A stretch of 53,938 nt of DNA from Aliivibrio_A kagoshimensis. Lineage in GTDB: Bacteria > Pseudomonadota > Gammaproteobacteria > Enterobacterales > Vibrionaceae. Below are positions 15,031-24,157 of the stretch, piece after piece. Below the pieces are notes generated by a model. That model worked only from the letters and a program-made list of their open reading frames with translations, made no database searches and was not told the DNA's origin. Position 1 is the first letter of the stretch. Every line of letters starts with the position of its first letter. The stretch spans positions 1 to 53,938 of the forward strand of contig NZ_JAKJSQ010000024.1 of assembly GCF_050337105.1 (NCBI RefSeq), in the 5' to 3' direction. The translations under genes and the position numbers were made by a program.

Positions 15031-16512
15031 TTAAAGGTAACGACTTCTCAAATGATCTTGGAAGTACTTGGCATTTAAGGTATCACCCGTTGCACCTTTA
15101 ACCAGCTCATCGGTGGTTAACGTGCTGCCTTTTGACCAGATGTTGTCACCCAACCAAGTAAAGATTGGAGCAAGGTTGTTATTAGCAACAGACTCCATCA
15201 CATTCAGGTCTTTGTTCATCGCTGCCATAAACTGCGCTGCGTACATCGCGCCTAACGTGTAGCTTGGAAAGTAACCGAAGCTCCCGTCAGTCCAATGAAT
15301 GTCTTGCATACAACCATTTTTATAATTGCCTGCGGTAGATAGGCCAAGATACTGCTGCATTTTTTGGTCCCACAACTCAGGAATATCTTTATAACTGATA
15401 TCACCGTTCATCAGATCGCGTTCAAGCTCATAACGCAATATGACGTGTGCTGGGTAGGTAACTTCGTCCGCATCAACACGGATAAAATCAGGTTTTACTC
15501 GTGTATAAAGTTTTAGCATGTTCTCTTTTGAGAAGAGAGGACTATCTTGCTGACCAAACGCTTGGGCAGTCATTGGCGCAAGGTGACTCATGAACTCACT
15601 GCTGCGGCCTAATTGCATTTCAAAAAATAGGCTTTGTGATTCATGAATGCCCATTGAGCGAGCATCACCAACCGGAAGTCCAGCAAACTCATTGGGAAGG
15701 CCTTGTTCGTACCGGGCGTGACCTGACTCATGTACTGTGCCCATTAAGGCTTGAATGAATTCATCATCTTCGTAACGAGTGGTAATACGTACGTCGCTAG
15801 GCACACCACCACAGAAAGGGTGAACACTGATATCGAGGCGGCCGTGATTGAAATCAAAGCCTAGCATTTTCATTACATCAAGGCTGAGTTTCTGCTGGAT
15901 ATCTCTATCAAAGGTGCCCGCAGGGGTAATGAGGGTCTCACTGGCTTGCTTGTCACCGACCTGAGCAATTAAGTCAGGTAACCAGGTTTTGGTGTCATTA
16001 AAAAGTGTATCTAAAGAGGCTGAAGTAGCCCCTGGTTCATAAAGATCCAACATCGCATCGTAAGGTGTTTTCCCCGCTATTTGAGCACGAATCTGAGCCT
16101 CTTCTTGAGAAAGCTCAACCACCTCTTTGAAGTTTTTAGCAAACCCTTCCCAATCATTTTGACCACGTTGTTCGCGCCAAGCATGTTCACATTTTGAGCC
16201 CGCAAGAGACTTGGCTTCAACAAGCGCCTCTGGTAACACAGTCGCTTGTTGCCATTGGCGTTTCATCTCTCGTAAACTTGCCGCTTCAGTAACGGAGAGA
16301 GCTTCTGTATGGGCATTATCAAACCATTCGCCTAATTGAGGCTGTGTGGTTAATTGATGGACATGAACAGAGAGTTCAGCCATTGCTTCAGATCGAGCTT
16401 GGTTACCGCCTGCTGGCATGACAGCGGCTTGATCCCAGCCACAGATTGCGCCAAGGTGGTTAAAGCGAGAAATCTTATGGAAGTGAGATACGAGTTTTTG
16501 ATAATGGCTCAT
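15031..16512 (-). CDS. Carboxypeptidase Taq, family M32
   Basis: This encodes a 493-residue metallopeptidase of the M32 family. The zinc motif HESGH is at 261-265, and a downstream helix with HESQSLFFE supplies the third ligand. Family signatures include WDQAAVMPAGG near the N-terminus and DVRITTRYEDDEF ahead of the active site. It removes C-terminal residues from peptides in the cytoplasm, with a preference that excludes proline. It is encoded alone, convergent with mesD across a 12-bp-arm inverted repeat. Length and N-terminus match the family, so the start at 16512 is kept. Confidence 0.92.
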   Translation of the reverse strand: MSHYQKLVSHFHKISRFNHLGAICGWDQAAVMPAGGNQARSEAMAELSVHVHQLTTQPQLGEWFDNAHTEALSVTEAASLREMKRQWQQATVLPEALVEAKSLAGSKCEHAWREQRGQNDWEGFAKNFKEVVELSQEEAQIRAQIAGKTPYDAMLDLYEPGATSASLDTLFNDTKTWLPDLIAQVGDKQASETLITPAGTFDRDIQQKLSLDVMKMLGFDFNHGRLDISVHPFCGGVPSDVRITTRYEDDEFIQALMGTVHESGHARYEQGLPNEFAGLPVGDARSMGIHESQSLFFEMQLGRSSEFMSHLAPMTAQAFGQQDSPLFSKENMLKLYTRVKPDFIRVDADEVTYPAHVILRYELERDLMNGDISYKDIPELWDQKMQQYLGLSTAGNYKNGCMQDIHWTDGSFGYFPSYTLGAMYAAQFMAAMNKDLNVMESVANNNLAPIFTWLGDNIWSKGSTLTTDELVKGATGDTLNAKYFQDHLRSRYL

Positions 16513-16675
16513 TGAGTCTCCTTAGACAGGCTTAACAATAGAGATATTGTTGTTTTAGAATCCTTCAGTTGCGCCCATCATATAGGGGCATGCAGAGGAA
16601 ACAAAGCAAATCATTGATGGCCAGATTGCTAGTGTTCACGTAAAGTGATTCACAGCACAGAAAAGAGGTAATGAT

Positions 16676-17296
16676 ATGGATATTTGGGCATTTTTAATTG
16701 CGATTACGCTGCTAACGTTAACCCCAGGATTGGATACGGCACTGGTGATCAGAAATACCAGTCGTGCAGGATGGAAAGATGGGGTAATCAGTAGCTTGGG
16801 GATCTGTAGTGGTCTATTTGTACACGCACTATTTTCCGCTATTGGTATCTCTGTATTACTACTAAACTCTGCCTGGTTATTTGAAGCTGTTAAGATGTTA
16901 GGAGCGGCGTATTTGATCTGGTTAGGTGTGTCGAGTATTCGCTCTGCTAGAAAGTCTGAGTCGATGCGTTTTGATGCATGTGCCGGTTCAACATTAGATA
17001 TGAAACGCTCTTTTAGAGAAGGGTTACTCTCGAATGTATTGAACCCCAAAACGGCCATCTTCTATTTGGCCTTTTTGCCTCAGTTTATTGACCCAAGCTA
17101 CTCGGCAATTGCTCAATCGATGATATTGGCGGCACTGCATTTTATGATTGCAATGGTGTGGCAAACTATAGTGGCGCTGTTGGTTGAAAAGGCCAAACGC
17201 ATTATGGCCAACCCTGCGGTTAACAGAAGAATTGAGTCAATCACAGGGGCGGTACTCATTGCGCTTGGCGCTCAGCTAATCATTAACCGCCAGTAG
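16676..17296 (+). CDS. LysE/RhtB-family amino acid exporter
   Basis: This encodes a 206-residue polytopic membrane protein. The N-terminal LTLTPGLDTALVIRNTSRAGWKDG and the LGAAYLIWLGVSSIRSAR segment are the LysE/RhtB family signatures, and NVLNPKTAIFYLAFLPQFID is the conserved mid-protein motif. Six membrane helices are expected. It exports an amino acid or derivative (homoserine, threonine, leucine and lysine are known for relatives); the substrate cannot be told. An AGAGG site precedes the ATG. The last 14 bp overlap the 3' end of the convergent mechanosensitive channel gene. Confidence 0.88.
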   Translation: MDIWAFLIAITLLTLTPGLDTALVIRNTSRAGWKDGVISSLGICSGLFVHALFSAIGISVLLLNSAWLFEAVKMLGAAYLIWLGVSSIRSARKSESMRFDACAGSTLDMKRSFREGLLSNVLNPKTAIFYLAFLPQFIDPSYSAIAQSMILAALHFMIAMVWQTIVALLVEKAKRIMANPAVNRRIESITGAVLIALGAQLIINRQ

Positions 17297-19010
17297 GTTT
17301 ATCTTCGTCTATTGTAGATCGCTTTCTAAAAGTTGAGAGCGCCTTTCCAATTTTAGCTCCCGCTACCTGCGTCATGCGATCGCTGCTCTTTTTTGCCACG
17401 TTGTGAATATGAACATCTTGTTGTGGGAAGGGGATTGAAATGCCTTCTTCATCAAAGCGCATTTTCACTTCACGAGTTACATCCCAATAAACATCCCAGT
17501 AATCATCCGTTTTTACCCAAGGACGAACCACAAAATCAACGGAGGAGGTGTTGAGTGTTTGTACTTTGATATTGCACTCGGGCTTCTTTAAAATCTTCTC
17601 GTGGTTATCGATAATCTCCGCCAATACCCGTTCGGCGTGGGGAATGCTGTCGCTGTAACCAATACCGAAAACCATATCCACACGTCGTACACGCTCATGA
17701 GTGACATTCATGATGACATCACCCCAAATTTTGCTATTTGGTAAGATGATGATCTGGTTATCAAAGGTTCGAATCGTGGTATTCACTAAGCTCATGTGGC
17801 TTACCTTACCTCGAACCCCGCCAGCTTCAACCAGGTCATTGACATCAAAGGGGCGATAGATGAGTAACATCATGCCAGAGGCGAAATTAGATAGGGTGTC
17901 TTGCAATGCAAAACCAATAATAATACCCGCGACACCAAAACCGGTGAGCACTGGTGCTAGGTTTAATCCAATCTGAGAGAGAGCGATCAATAAACCGATG
18001 AAGAAGACTGCTTTTCCTGATATTGATACAAAGAAATCCTGCATCAACTGAGTCATCTTTAAGTGAGGTGCGACCACCGCTCGTTTTACCACGTTACGCG
18101 TAATTTTCGATAGACTACGAGTAATCACAACCAGTAATGCAAAGATAAAGAGCTTAAAGAGTAAATCAGGAGTGTTGGTAAGAATCCAATTAACCGACGT
18201 TTCAATCCACTCTTTACTAATTGAGGTAATGACTGACAGAGTAAATATACCTTCAGTGAGGTTACCGGTGGTGGTGAAGATTTGGCGTTTAAAATCGGTC
18301 GTAGGTAAACCGAGTTGATCGGCAAGATCAATTAATGAAGCGAATTGGTTGGTTGAATTATCAATCTTCCTCTGCATATACAGATGTTGAGGTTGTAACT
18401 TAGCTTTTTCGCTTTCAGAAGAGTGGGTAATCTGATCGTTGAGTAGATCGAAATTACTGAGATCAAACGTCAATGAAGCAGATGAAAATTTTATTTTTTG
18501 ATCAATCAGTAAACGAAACTTATCTCGCAAGTCTGTATTGGTTACCCCTAAATAGGTCAACCACTGATAGTTTTGCCATTGGTCGTGGTAAATGTGAAAC
18601 AGCAGGCTCTGCTTGTCGTTAAAATTATTTTGTAAAGAGAGGCGACTTTCATAGCTCTCATTGTCTATTCTCTCTTGTAGCCGTTTAATGGTTTTACTGA
18701 CAAACTCAATGCTTTCATTGGTATAGGCTAGCTGCTTATTTACTTCAGTAATCAGTCGGCTGTGAACAGAAGGGTCATCAAGTTTGATGAGCTGACCAAT
18801 GGTTTTACGCAGTGCGATGTTTTTATCTAAACGTTGAGCACGAACAATTTCGAGGTCACTACCACTGAACTCAATGGATTCCACGGCCAATTTAACTAAA
18901 TCTTCATTGAGTTGATCGAGTGTACGCAGTAACTCTGTTGGCGTGCTTTCGGCTTGCACTGAAAACAGCGGTGAAATAAGTAAAAACAGTACTAAGATAA
19001 GGTTACGCAT
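17283..19010 (-). CDS. MscS-family mechanosensitive channel
   Basis: This encodes 575 residues. A Sec signal peptide (NLILVLFLLISPLFSVQAES) leads to a periplasmic helical domain of about 250 residues, then several membrane helices and the MscS core. The pore helix region reads LTGFGVAGIIIGFALQDTLSNFASG, followed by IYRPFDVNDLVEAGGVRGKVSHMSLVNTTIRTFDN, the beta domain of the family. It should open under membrane tension and release solutes on osmotic downshock. The frame extends to 19127, but the ATG at 19010 is preferred since it opens the signal peptide and has GGAG five bases before it. It overlaps the convergent exporter gene by 14 bp. Confidence 0.88.
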   Translation of the reverse strand: MRNLILVLFLLISPLFSVQAESTPTELLRTLDQLNEDLVKLAVESIEFSGSDLEIVRAQRLDKNIALRKTIGQLIKLDDPSVHSRLITEVNKQLAYTNESIEFVSKTIKRLQERIDNESYESRLSLQNNFNDKQSLLFHIYHDQWQNYQWLTYLGVTNTDLRDKFRLLIDQKIKFSSASLTFDLSNFDLLNDQITHSSESEKAKLQPQHLYMQRKIDNSTNQFASLIDLADQLGLPTTDFKRQIFTTTGNLTEGIFTLSVITSISKEWIETSVNWILTNTPDLLFKLFIFALLVVITRSLSKITRNVVKRAVVAPHLKMTQLMQDFFVSISGKAVFFIGLLIALSQIGLNLAPVLTGFGVAGIIIGFALQDTLSNFASGMMLLIYRPFDVNDLVEAGGVRGKVSHMSLVNTTIRTFDNQIIILPNSKIWGDVIMNVTHERVRRVDMVFGIGYSDSIPHAERVLAEIIDNHEKILKKPECNIKVQTLNTSSVDFVVRPWVKTDDYWDVYWDVTREVKMRFDEEGISIPFPQQDVHIHNVAKKSSDRMTQVAGAKIGKALSTFRKRSTIDEDKPTGG

Positions 19011-19169
19011 GATGCTCCGCTTAATAAATCGAGATACAGTATTTAAATTAGCACAAAAGAAAGCTCTTAATGTTCTCGAAAAGTCAAAGTGTATGATAAA
19101 GCTGTAAAAATCAATCAAACGGGACATGGATATGCTAAAGTGATAGCGGTATATATTGGGGAGTGAGTT

Positions 19170-19328
19170 ATGTTGAGAATCGGTGCAATATTTGGTCTTT
19201 TGCTAGTGAGTTTTCTTCTAATTCGCTACCGAACCAATGAAAAACTGCAAAAATTTGTCATTATTAGCGTATTAGGATCGCTGGTTGCCTATATATTGGT
19301 AGTGATGACAATGGAATTATTTAGATAG
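19170..19328 (+). CDS. Small membrane protein, 52 residues
   Basis: A short reading frame begins ATG at 19170 with a strong ribosome site (GGGGAG) and encodes 52 residues: a membrane helix near 5-18, a polar loop with RYRTNEKLQK, and a second helix near 30-48. It ends 15 bp before the coiled-coil gene on the same strand, so the two probably form an operon. I do not recognise a family. The good ribosome site, two clean hydrophobic segments and tight spacing argue that it is a real gene. Confidence 0.6.
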   Translation: MLRIGAIFGLLLVSFLLIRYRTNEKLQKFVIISVLGSLVAYILVVMTMELFR

Positions 19329-19343
19329 GTCACGAGGTTAAGC

Positions 19344-20096
19344 TTGAAACAGAGATACGACAAACATCAAGAGATGAACGATAGTGACGTGGTCGTCATT
19401 GAAGAACATAAAGCGGGTTTCTATTGGGTCGCACTACTTGGTGTATTACTTGGTCTAGCTGTGGGGGGATTCATAGGCGATCACCTCTCCTCTACTAAGT
19501 GGCGTGAAGCGTATCAAAAAATCGAATTGAAACTGGCTGATTCGAATCACACCGTTGAGAAGTACAAGCAGAATCTTGAAAAATTAAGTCAATCAATCAT
19601 TGAAGCGCAGCAAAAACAGCAAGAGGTGAAAGTAGAGGTGGTTAATCAGGAAGAGCTAAAGCTGAAAGCCAACCTAACAAAGCTAGAAGAGACAAACCAA
19701 ACGCTGAAAACGAAAAACGCTGACATGAATCGACAAAATGAGGAGTTGGATAGCCAAGTTGAATCTCTGAATGCCACCGTCGATCAGTTGAATAATCAAG
19801 TCGGTTTGCAATTAACGATGCTTAGCCGTGCAAAAGAGCTTTTTCAACGTCAATTGGTATTGAAAGAGAAGGTGATTATTATTGAGCAAGAGCTGAATAC
19901 TTTACCCGCTAAGATCAAAAGAATGACAGCAGACTGCCAAGCTTATGAGAGTGGGAAGGGCTGGGACAGTGCTTCAGATTCTTGTAATGCATTAGATAGC
20001 TTGAAACAGCGACGCTCTGAGCTAAACCAAGAACTGGACATACACAACATGGACATTAATGAAATTGACTCGATCAGTGAAGGGTTAGGCATGTAA
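19344..20096 (+). CDS. Membrane-anchored coiled-coil protein
   Basis: This encodes 250 residues. A short cytoplasmic part is followed by one membrane helix (about 26-47, Gly-rich) and then by about 120 residues of continuous coiled coil (heptads rich in Leu, Lys, Glu and Gln, about 55-180). The C-terminal part has two cysteines (near 199 and 214), which could form a disulfide if it lies in the periplasm. The TTG start at 19344 is supported by GAGG six bases upstream; an internal ATG at 19374 has a poorer site. It follows the 52-residue membrane protein by 15 bp and is closed by a terminator. The function is unknown; a structural or envelope role is likely. Confidence 0.7.
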   Translation: MKQRYDKHQEMNDSDVVVIEEHKAGFYWVALLGVLLGLAVGGFIGDHLSSTKWREAYQKIELKLADSNHTVEKYKQNLEKLSQSIIEAQQKQQEVKVEVVNQEELKLKANLTKLEETNQTLKTKNADMNRQNEELDSQVESLNATVDQLNNQVGLQLTMLSRAKELFQRQLVLKEKVIIIEQELNTLPAKIKRMTADCQAYESGKGWDSASDSCNALDSLKQRRSELNQELDIHNMDINEIDSISEGLGM

Positions 20097-20100
20097 TTCG

Positions 20101-20126
20101 ATAAACCCCACGCTGGTGGGGTTTAT
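20101..20126. terminator. Bidirectional terminator
   Basis: An 11-bp stem ATAAACCCCAC/GTGGGGTTTAT with loop GCTG lies between convergent genes. Confidence 0.8.
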
Positions 20127-20161
20127 TGTCATTGAAAGTGTGTACTTTGAAGCAGGTAGCC

Positions 20162-21610
20162 TTAGCCGCTAAACAGTGAATACACGGCCATCATCGAGGC
20201 GATGACTAACGCGATAAGGAGACCAATATCTTTCGTGTTGAATGCCGTTAATTGATGCTCTTTTCTTGCTTTAAGGTAAAAGAAGACACCTGGCAGGTAG
20301 AGCAGTGATGAAAGCAATAGGTACTCTAAACCAGAAGCGTACAGCAACCATATTCCATATACTGTTGCCAGTATACCTACCAACAAATGCGAACCACGGT
20401 TCTTAGTTTCAATCGCAATTTTAAGCATATAAGCAGCCACTAAAAAGTAAGGGACCAAAATCATCTCAGAAGCGATAATTAACAGCTTGTCATAAGTACC
20501 ACCAAGATAAGTTACCAATAACAGTGAAATTTGGACACCACCATTAGTTAATAGCAGAGCATTAATTGGTGAGCCAGCGCTATTTTGTTTGGAAAAAACA
20601 GAAGGGAACATGTTTGATTTAGCAGCCAAATAAGGCGCTTCTGAAGCCAGAACGGTCCAACTTAAAAATGCACCGCACACAGAGATAAGTAGAGCAATAG
20701 AAATTAATAGTCGGCCAAATGGTCCAATGATATGTTCAAGTATGACCGCCATTGATGGATTGTCGTACCCAGCGAGTTCAACCGGCTTAATGACTCCCAT
20801 TGAAAGTAGACTAACTAACACATAGATCGTTAAGGCCGTGGCAAGGCCCATAATGGTTGCTCGTCCGATATCCTGTCTATGTTTAGCACGGCTCGAAACA
20901 ATAACAGCCCCTTCGATACCAACAAACACCCATACCGTAATCAACATACAGGCTTTAACTTGATCTAAAAGCCCCGTCTCTTCTCCAAAATGGAGGCCTG
21001 AGAAATCAAATACGAAGGTGTCCCATTTAAATGCCATAAAAGCAAAAACAATAAAAATACCTAGCGGGACAATTTTTGCGATGGTGGTAACCAGGTTAAT
21101 CAAAGAAGCGGTTTGTACGCCTTTTGAGACTAAAAGGTGTATCGCCCAAAGTAGAAGGGAAGAGCCTGCGAGAGAGAGGTAGGTATTTCCGTCACCGAAC
21201 AGAATATTATCCGGAGTATCAAAGAGCATTCCAAACGTGCTGAAAACAATAACAAGGTAAGAGACGTTAGCGAGTGTGGCACTGAGCCAGTAACCCCAGG
21301 CTGAATTAAAGCCGATGAAGTTGCCAAAACCCGCTTGAGCGTATCCAAATACGCCAGTTTCAATGTCAGGTTTGATGCGAGATAAGAAGAGAAAAGAGAA
21401 AGCAAGAAAAGTCATGCCTATTCCAGTGATTATCCAGCCAATCAATGTTGCTGCCGGACTGGCGACTGCCGCCATATTTTGCGGTAGGCTAAATACCCCC
21501 GCACCTATCATTGAGCCAACAACTAATGCAGTCAATGAGCCTAAACCAAGTTTTTTCTCCAAAGGAACCTCTGAGCAAAAATGAAGCTCAGAATTATATA
21601 GCGTTTTCAC
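20162..21610 (-). CDS. APC-family amino acid antiporter (ArcD-like)
   Basis: This encodes 482 residues with about twelve membrane helices. The first helix motif VVGSMIGAGVFSLPQNMA is the substrate-binding unwound helix of the APC basic amino acid antiporters, and FVGIEGAVIVSSRAKHRQDIGRATIMG is typical of the arginine/ornithine (ArcD) branch. It probably exchanges arginine for ornithine or a related basic amino acid across the inner membrane. No arginine deiminase genes are nearby, so the exact substrate is open. It is a single gene, convergent with the coiled-coil gene across a shared terminator. Confidence 0.82.
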   Translation of the reverse strand: MKTLYNSELHFCSEVPLEKKLGLGSLTALVVGSMIGAGVFSLPQNMAAVASPAATLIGWIITGIGMTFLAFSFLFLSRIKPDIETGVFGYAQAGFGNFIGFNSAWGYWLSATLANVSYLVIVFSTFGMLFDTPDNILFGDGNTYLSLAGSSLLLWAIHLLVSKGVQTASLINLVTTIAKIVPLGIFIVFAFMAFKWDTFVFDFSGLHFGEETGLLDQVKACMLITVWVFVGIEGAVIVSSRAKHRQDIGRATIMGLATALTIYVLVSLLSMGVIKPVELAGYDNPSMAVILEHIIGPFGRLLISIALLISVCGAFLSWTVLASEAPYLAAKSNMFPSVFSKQNSAGSPINALLLTNGGVQISLLLVTYLGGTYDKLLIIASEMILVPYFLVAAYMLKIAIETKNRGSHLLVGILATVYGIWLLYASGLEYLLLSSLLYLPGVFFYLKARKEHQLTAFNTKDIGLLIALVIASMMAVYSLFSG

Positions 21611-21717
21611 TTAGCGTGGAGCTTTAGATTTACAAATTTGCCGATTATCTGAGGTAGAACACCTTCTCAGACGCTAATATTTATAAATTGTTAACGATTG
21701 GTAATACTCTGTATTAC

Positions 21718-22140
21718 TTAGTGTAGAGAAACAGCAGAACTAGTAAACATAACCTTGGTTGTAAACTCTGCAGCGTGTTGTAAAACAGACAGGGCATCTT
21801 TATGGTGCTCAGGTTTTGCGCTGATGATAGCACTTGCAGTATTGGCGCAGAGCGCTTTATTAATAACCTCTAAATCCGAAAGAGAAGAGGACTCTTTTAG
21901 AACAACCAGTTTACTTAAATCAATACCAGCGGCCTCTAAAATACCTCTCTCGGGAATGTCAGCGGTATGTGTAATGAAAATCCATTTATTCAATCGGCTA
22001 AGCTCTTTTAATGTCTTCAATAGCTGGTCTGCATCGCTGTTGTCGACTGTTGAGGTTTGAATGCCTGAAAGAGGGTTTTTACGGTTATAGCCATTGTTAA
22101 AAGCAAGCGCGTTATTATGTAGTGTGTATTGATTGCTCAT
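21718..22140 (-). CDS. sulA: SulA-like SOS cell division inhibitor
   Basis: This encodes 140 residues. The segment NKWIFITHTADIPERGILEAAGIDLSKLVVLKES aligns with the FtsZ-binding core of SulA (a Trp-led strand, a central helix, then the GLPL-K-V strand). After DNA damage SulA blocks FtsZ polymerisation until repair is done. A consensus LexA box lies 40-60 bp upstream, which strongly supports the call. The frame extends to 22290 through that box, so the ATG at 22140, which opens MSNQYTLHNN, is chosen. It is shorter than the E. coli protein (169 residues), as is usual in vibrios. Confidence 0.82.
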   Translation of the reverse strand: MSNQYTLHNNALAFNNGYNRKNPLSGIQTSTVDNSDADQLLKTLKELSRLNKWIFITHTADIPERGILEAAGIDLSKLVVLKESSSLSDLEVINKALCANTASAIISAKPEHHKDALSVLQHAAEFTTKVMFTSSAVSLH

Positions 22141-22179
22141 CGCTGAATTCCCTATAATTAAGTAGTGATCATATATACA

Positions 22180-22199
22180 GCCTGTGGATATATACAGTA
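22180..22199 (-). promoter_or_regulatory. LexA (SOS) box of sulA
   Basis: On the minus strand TACTGTATATATCCACAGGC matches CTGT-N8-ACAG exactly. Just downstream, a second degenerate site (CTGTATATATGATCAC, 22166-22181) shares its edge. The remaining 300 bp up to aqpZ hold no gene that I can support. Confidence 0.85.
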
Positions 22200-22516
22200 C
22201 TTTCAAATCGGCTACTTGGCAAGCGATTTGTGTAAAAAAACTGCAAATTGAATCTTTGCTATTGTTTGTTTCTATTACGGTGGTACACAATGATTCTAAA
22301 TATCAATATGTTAACTTCGGGTTATTTCATGCTTATCGTAAACTTCATTGATGAGAACCACACTGGCAATCTACAGTGGCTTACTGTCTCTATTCTCTGA
22401 TTTTTTTTCTCATATTCAATAATTCCGAACAGTCTCATTGAAGAAACACGTTATTTTCCAAATGATCGTTATGCTTTTTGGAAGGTTAATATATTGAAAT
22501 AGAACAGGAAATAATA

Positions 22517-23212
22517 ATGAATAAGTACATGGCCGAATGTATCGGTACCTTTTGGTTAGTGTTGGGTGGTTGTGGTAGTGCCGTACTAGCGGCGGGTTTC
22601 CCTGAAATGGGGATCGGTTTTGTTGGAGTGTCACTGGCATTCGGTTTAACGGTATTAACCATGGCATTTGCGATCGGGCATATTTCTGGTTGCCATTTGA
22701 ATCCAGCCGTGTCGATTGGCTTGTGTACGGCAGGACGATTCCCTGCGAGTCAGTTAGTGCCATATATTGTGGCACAAGTAACCGGTGGTCTGATCGCCGG
22801 TGGTGTTTTATATGTGATTGCTAGCGGTCAAACTGGGTTTGATGTGACTACAGGTTTTGCTTCGAATGGTTATGGTGATCACTCTCCAGGGGGGTACTCT
22901 TTAATGGCCGCCTTGGTGTGTGAAATTGTAATGACTATGATGTTCTTAATCGTCATTCTTGGTGCAACTGATGAACGTGCACCAGCCGGATTTGCCCCAA
23001 TTGCTATTGGACTCTGCTTAACGCTGATTCATTTGATTAGTATTCCTGTTACCAACACCTCGGTAAACCCAGCAAGAAGTACTGGTGTTGCCTTGTTCGC
23101 AGGGGACTGGGCTGTATCGCAGTTGTGGTTGTTCTGGTTAGCACCTGTGATTGGGGCAGTACTCGGGGCCATGATTTATCGTGTGGTAGGTTGTGAATCT
23201 AAGGGCATATAA
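22517..23212 (+). CDS. aqpZ: Aquaporin Z
   Basis: This encodes a 231-residue water channel of the inner membrane. Both NPA boxes are present: HLNPAVS in the first half and SVNPARS in the second, with the Arg of the selectivity filter directly after the second. The N-terminus MNKYMAECIGTFWLVLGGCGSAVLAA is the AqpZ pattern. Six membrane helices and two half-helices are expected. AGGAAATAATA precedes the ATG. It is a single gene with its own terminator, divergent from sulA. The narrow-filter pattern favours water over glycerol. Confidence 0.95.
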   Translation: MNKYMAECIGTFWLVLGGCGSAVLAAGFPEMGIGFVGVSLAFGLTVLTMAFAIGHISGCHLNPAVSIGLCTAGRFPASQLVPYIVAQVTGGLIAGGVLYVIASGQTGFDVTTGFASNGYGDHSPGGYSLMAALVCEIVMTMMFLIVILGATDERAPAGFAPIAIGLCLTLIHLISIPVTNTSVNPARSTGVALFAGDWAVSQLWLFWLAPVIGAVLGAMIYRVVGCESKGI

Positions 23213-23218
23213 AAGAGT

Positions 23219-23247
23219 AAAGGCAGAATAATGATTATTCTGCCTTT
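23219..23247 (+). terminator. Terminator after aqpZ
   Basis: A 14-bp perfect stem AAAGGCAGAATAAT/ATTATTCTGCCTTT with a single central G serves the plus-strand gene and probably also the convergent small gene. Confidence 0.8.
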
Positions 23248-23274
23248 CACGGTCTTCAATCTTATACGAGAGAC

Positions 23275-23460
23275 CTAGCTATTGACTGTTGCCTTAGCAC
23301 TGCTTAATGCCATTTCAGCTTGATTGAATTGACGAACATCTTGCTGAGCGTGATCATTACACTCTTCACAGGAATAATGTTTTAAGCCATCACAATAATT
23401 GTGTTGAAGCAGCATCGCTGGGCGATGGCACCAATCACAAATCCCTTCTATTCCAAACAT
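23275..23460 (-). CDS. Small putative zinc-binding protein
   Basis: This encodes 61 residues. Two CxxC knuckles (Cys8/Cys11 and Cys31/Cys34), with an extra Cys23 and His12/His28 between them, look like a single zinc-ribbon. The C-terminal third is a helix rich in Gln and Ala. GAGGAATAAAA before the ATG supports the start. No family function is known to me; small ribbons of this kind often bind RNA, DNA or a partner protein. It is convergent with aqpZ. Confidence 0.6.
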   Translation of the reverse strand: MFGIEGICDWCHRPAMLLQHNYCDGLKHYSCEECNDHAQQDVRQFNQAEMALSSAKATVNS

Positions 23461-23714
23461 TTTTATTCCTCTATGATTATTATATATATCATTTATTTTC
23501 TAGATAAACTGTATTTTCAAGCACATAATACATCATTGTTGCAACAATGTTAAATTTCACAATAAATAAAGAAACCGTGAAGTAAAAAGAGGCCGAATCT
23601 TACTTCGAACCCTACAGTTAAGTAGATAAGTATTATAATATATGAAGATAGCGCTTAGGGATGATATCTAGCTCGCATGAATGGATTTGTCATAATTTTT
23701 TTGAGGTTATTTTA

Positions 23715-24152
23715 ATGTACGGAATTACTGCTTTAAAACATGGTGCTTACCGGGCGAAAATTCCTGAGCCTGAAGGCAGCTACCACATAAAGCATTTCAG
23801 CCAATCCAAATATGAAGACCCGAAAGCCGAAGCCATAAAATACTTAAATACTGTAGGTCGGGAGATCTGGGGATCAAGTAAGTGGGCCATGATTAAAAAG
23901 GGCGCGTATCGTAAACAGTTTCATCGTGGAAAAGGGGTGAATATTCGCAAAACTGTCCAAGTGAAAAAGATGAAAGACGAGACGGTAAAGCAGTATGAAG
24001 CGTGGTCTGTTGAGTGGCGAGACTTTAATGGCCGCAAATGCTCAAAATCATTCAGTATCAAGCGTCATGGTGATGAAGCGCTTAGAATGGCTCGCTTTGC
24101 AGCACTAAGAGTCAAAAAAGAGTTAGCCACTAAAGGCGAAACTCAAGAGTAA
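23715..24152 (+). CDS. AP2-domain-like DNA-binding protein
   Basis: This encodes 145 residues. Near the C-terminus, WSVEWRDFNGRKCSKSFSIKRHGDEALRMARFAALRVKKEL has the strand-strand-strand-helix pattern of AP2 domains (W..W.D..GR..SKSFSIKRHG), known in phage and homing-endonuclease proteins and in vibrio chromosomal proteins. The N-terminal part has Tyr/Lys-rich repeats (KHGAYRAKI, KKGAYRKQF). The frame is open to 23661, but the ATG at 23715 has GAGG eight bases upstream and gives the natural N-terminus. It is convergent with the DUF2786 gene, with 5 bp between the stops. Its targets are unknown. Confidence 0.7.
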   Translation: MYGITALKHGAYRAKIPEPEGSYHIKHFSQSKYEDPKAEAIKYLNTVGREIWGSSKWAMIKKGAYRKQFHRGKGVNIRKTVQVKKMKDETVKQYEAWSVEWRDFNGRKCSKSFSIKRHGDEALRMARFAALRVKKELATKGETQE

Positions 24153-24157
24153 TAGTA

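Noticed and set aside
22416..22775. 119-codon minus-strand frame over the aqpZ start
   Set aside because: It is antisense to a certain gene with conserved NPA motifs, and its composition is that of a shadow frame.
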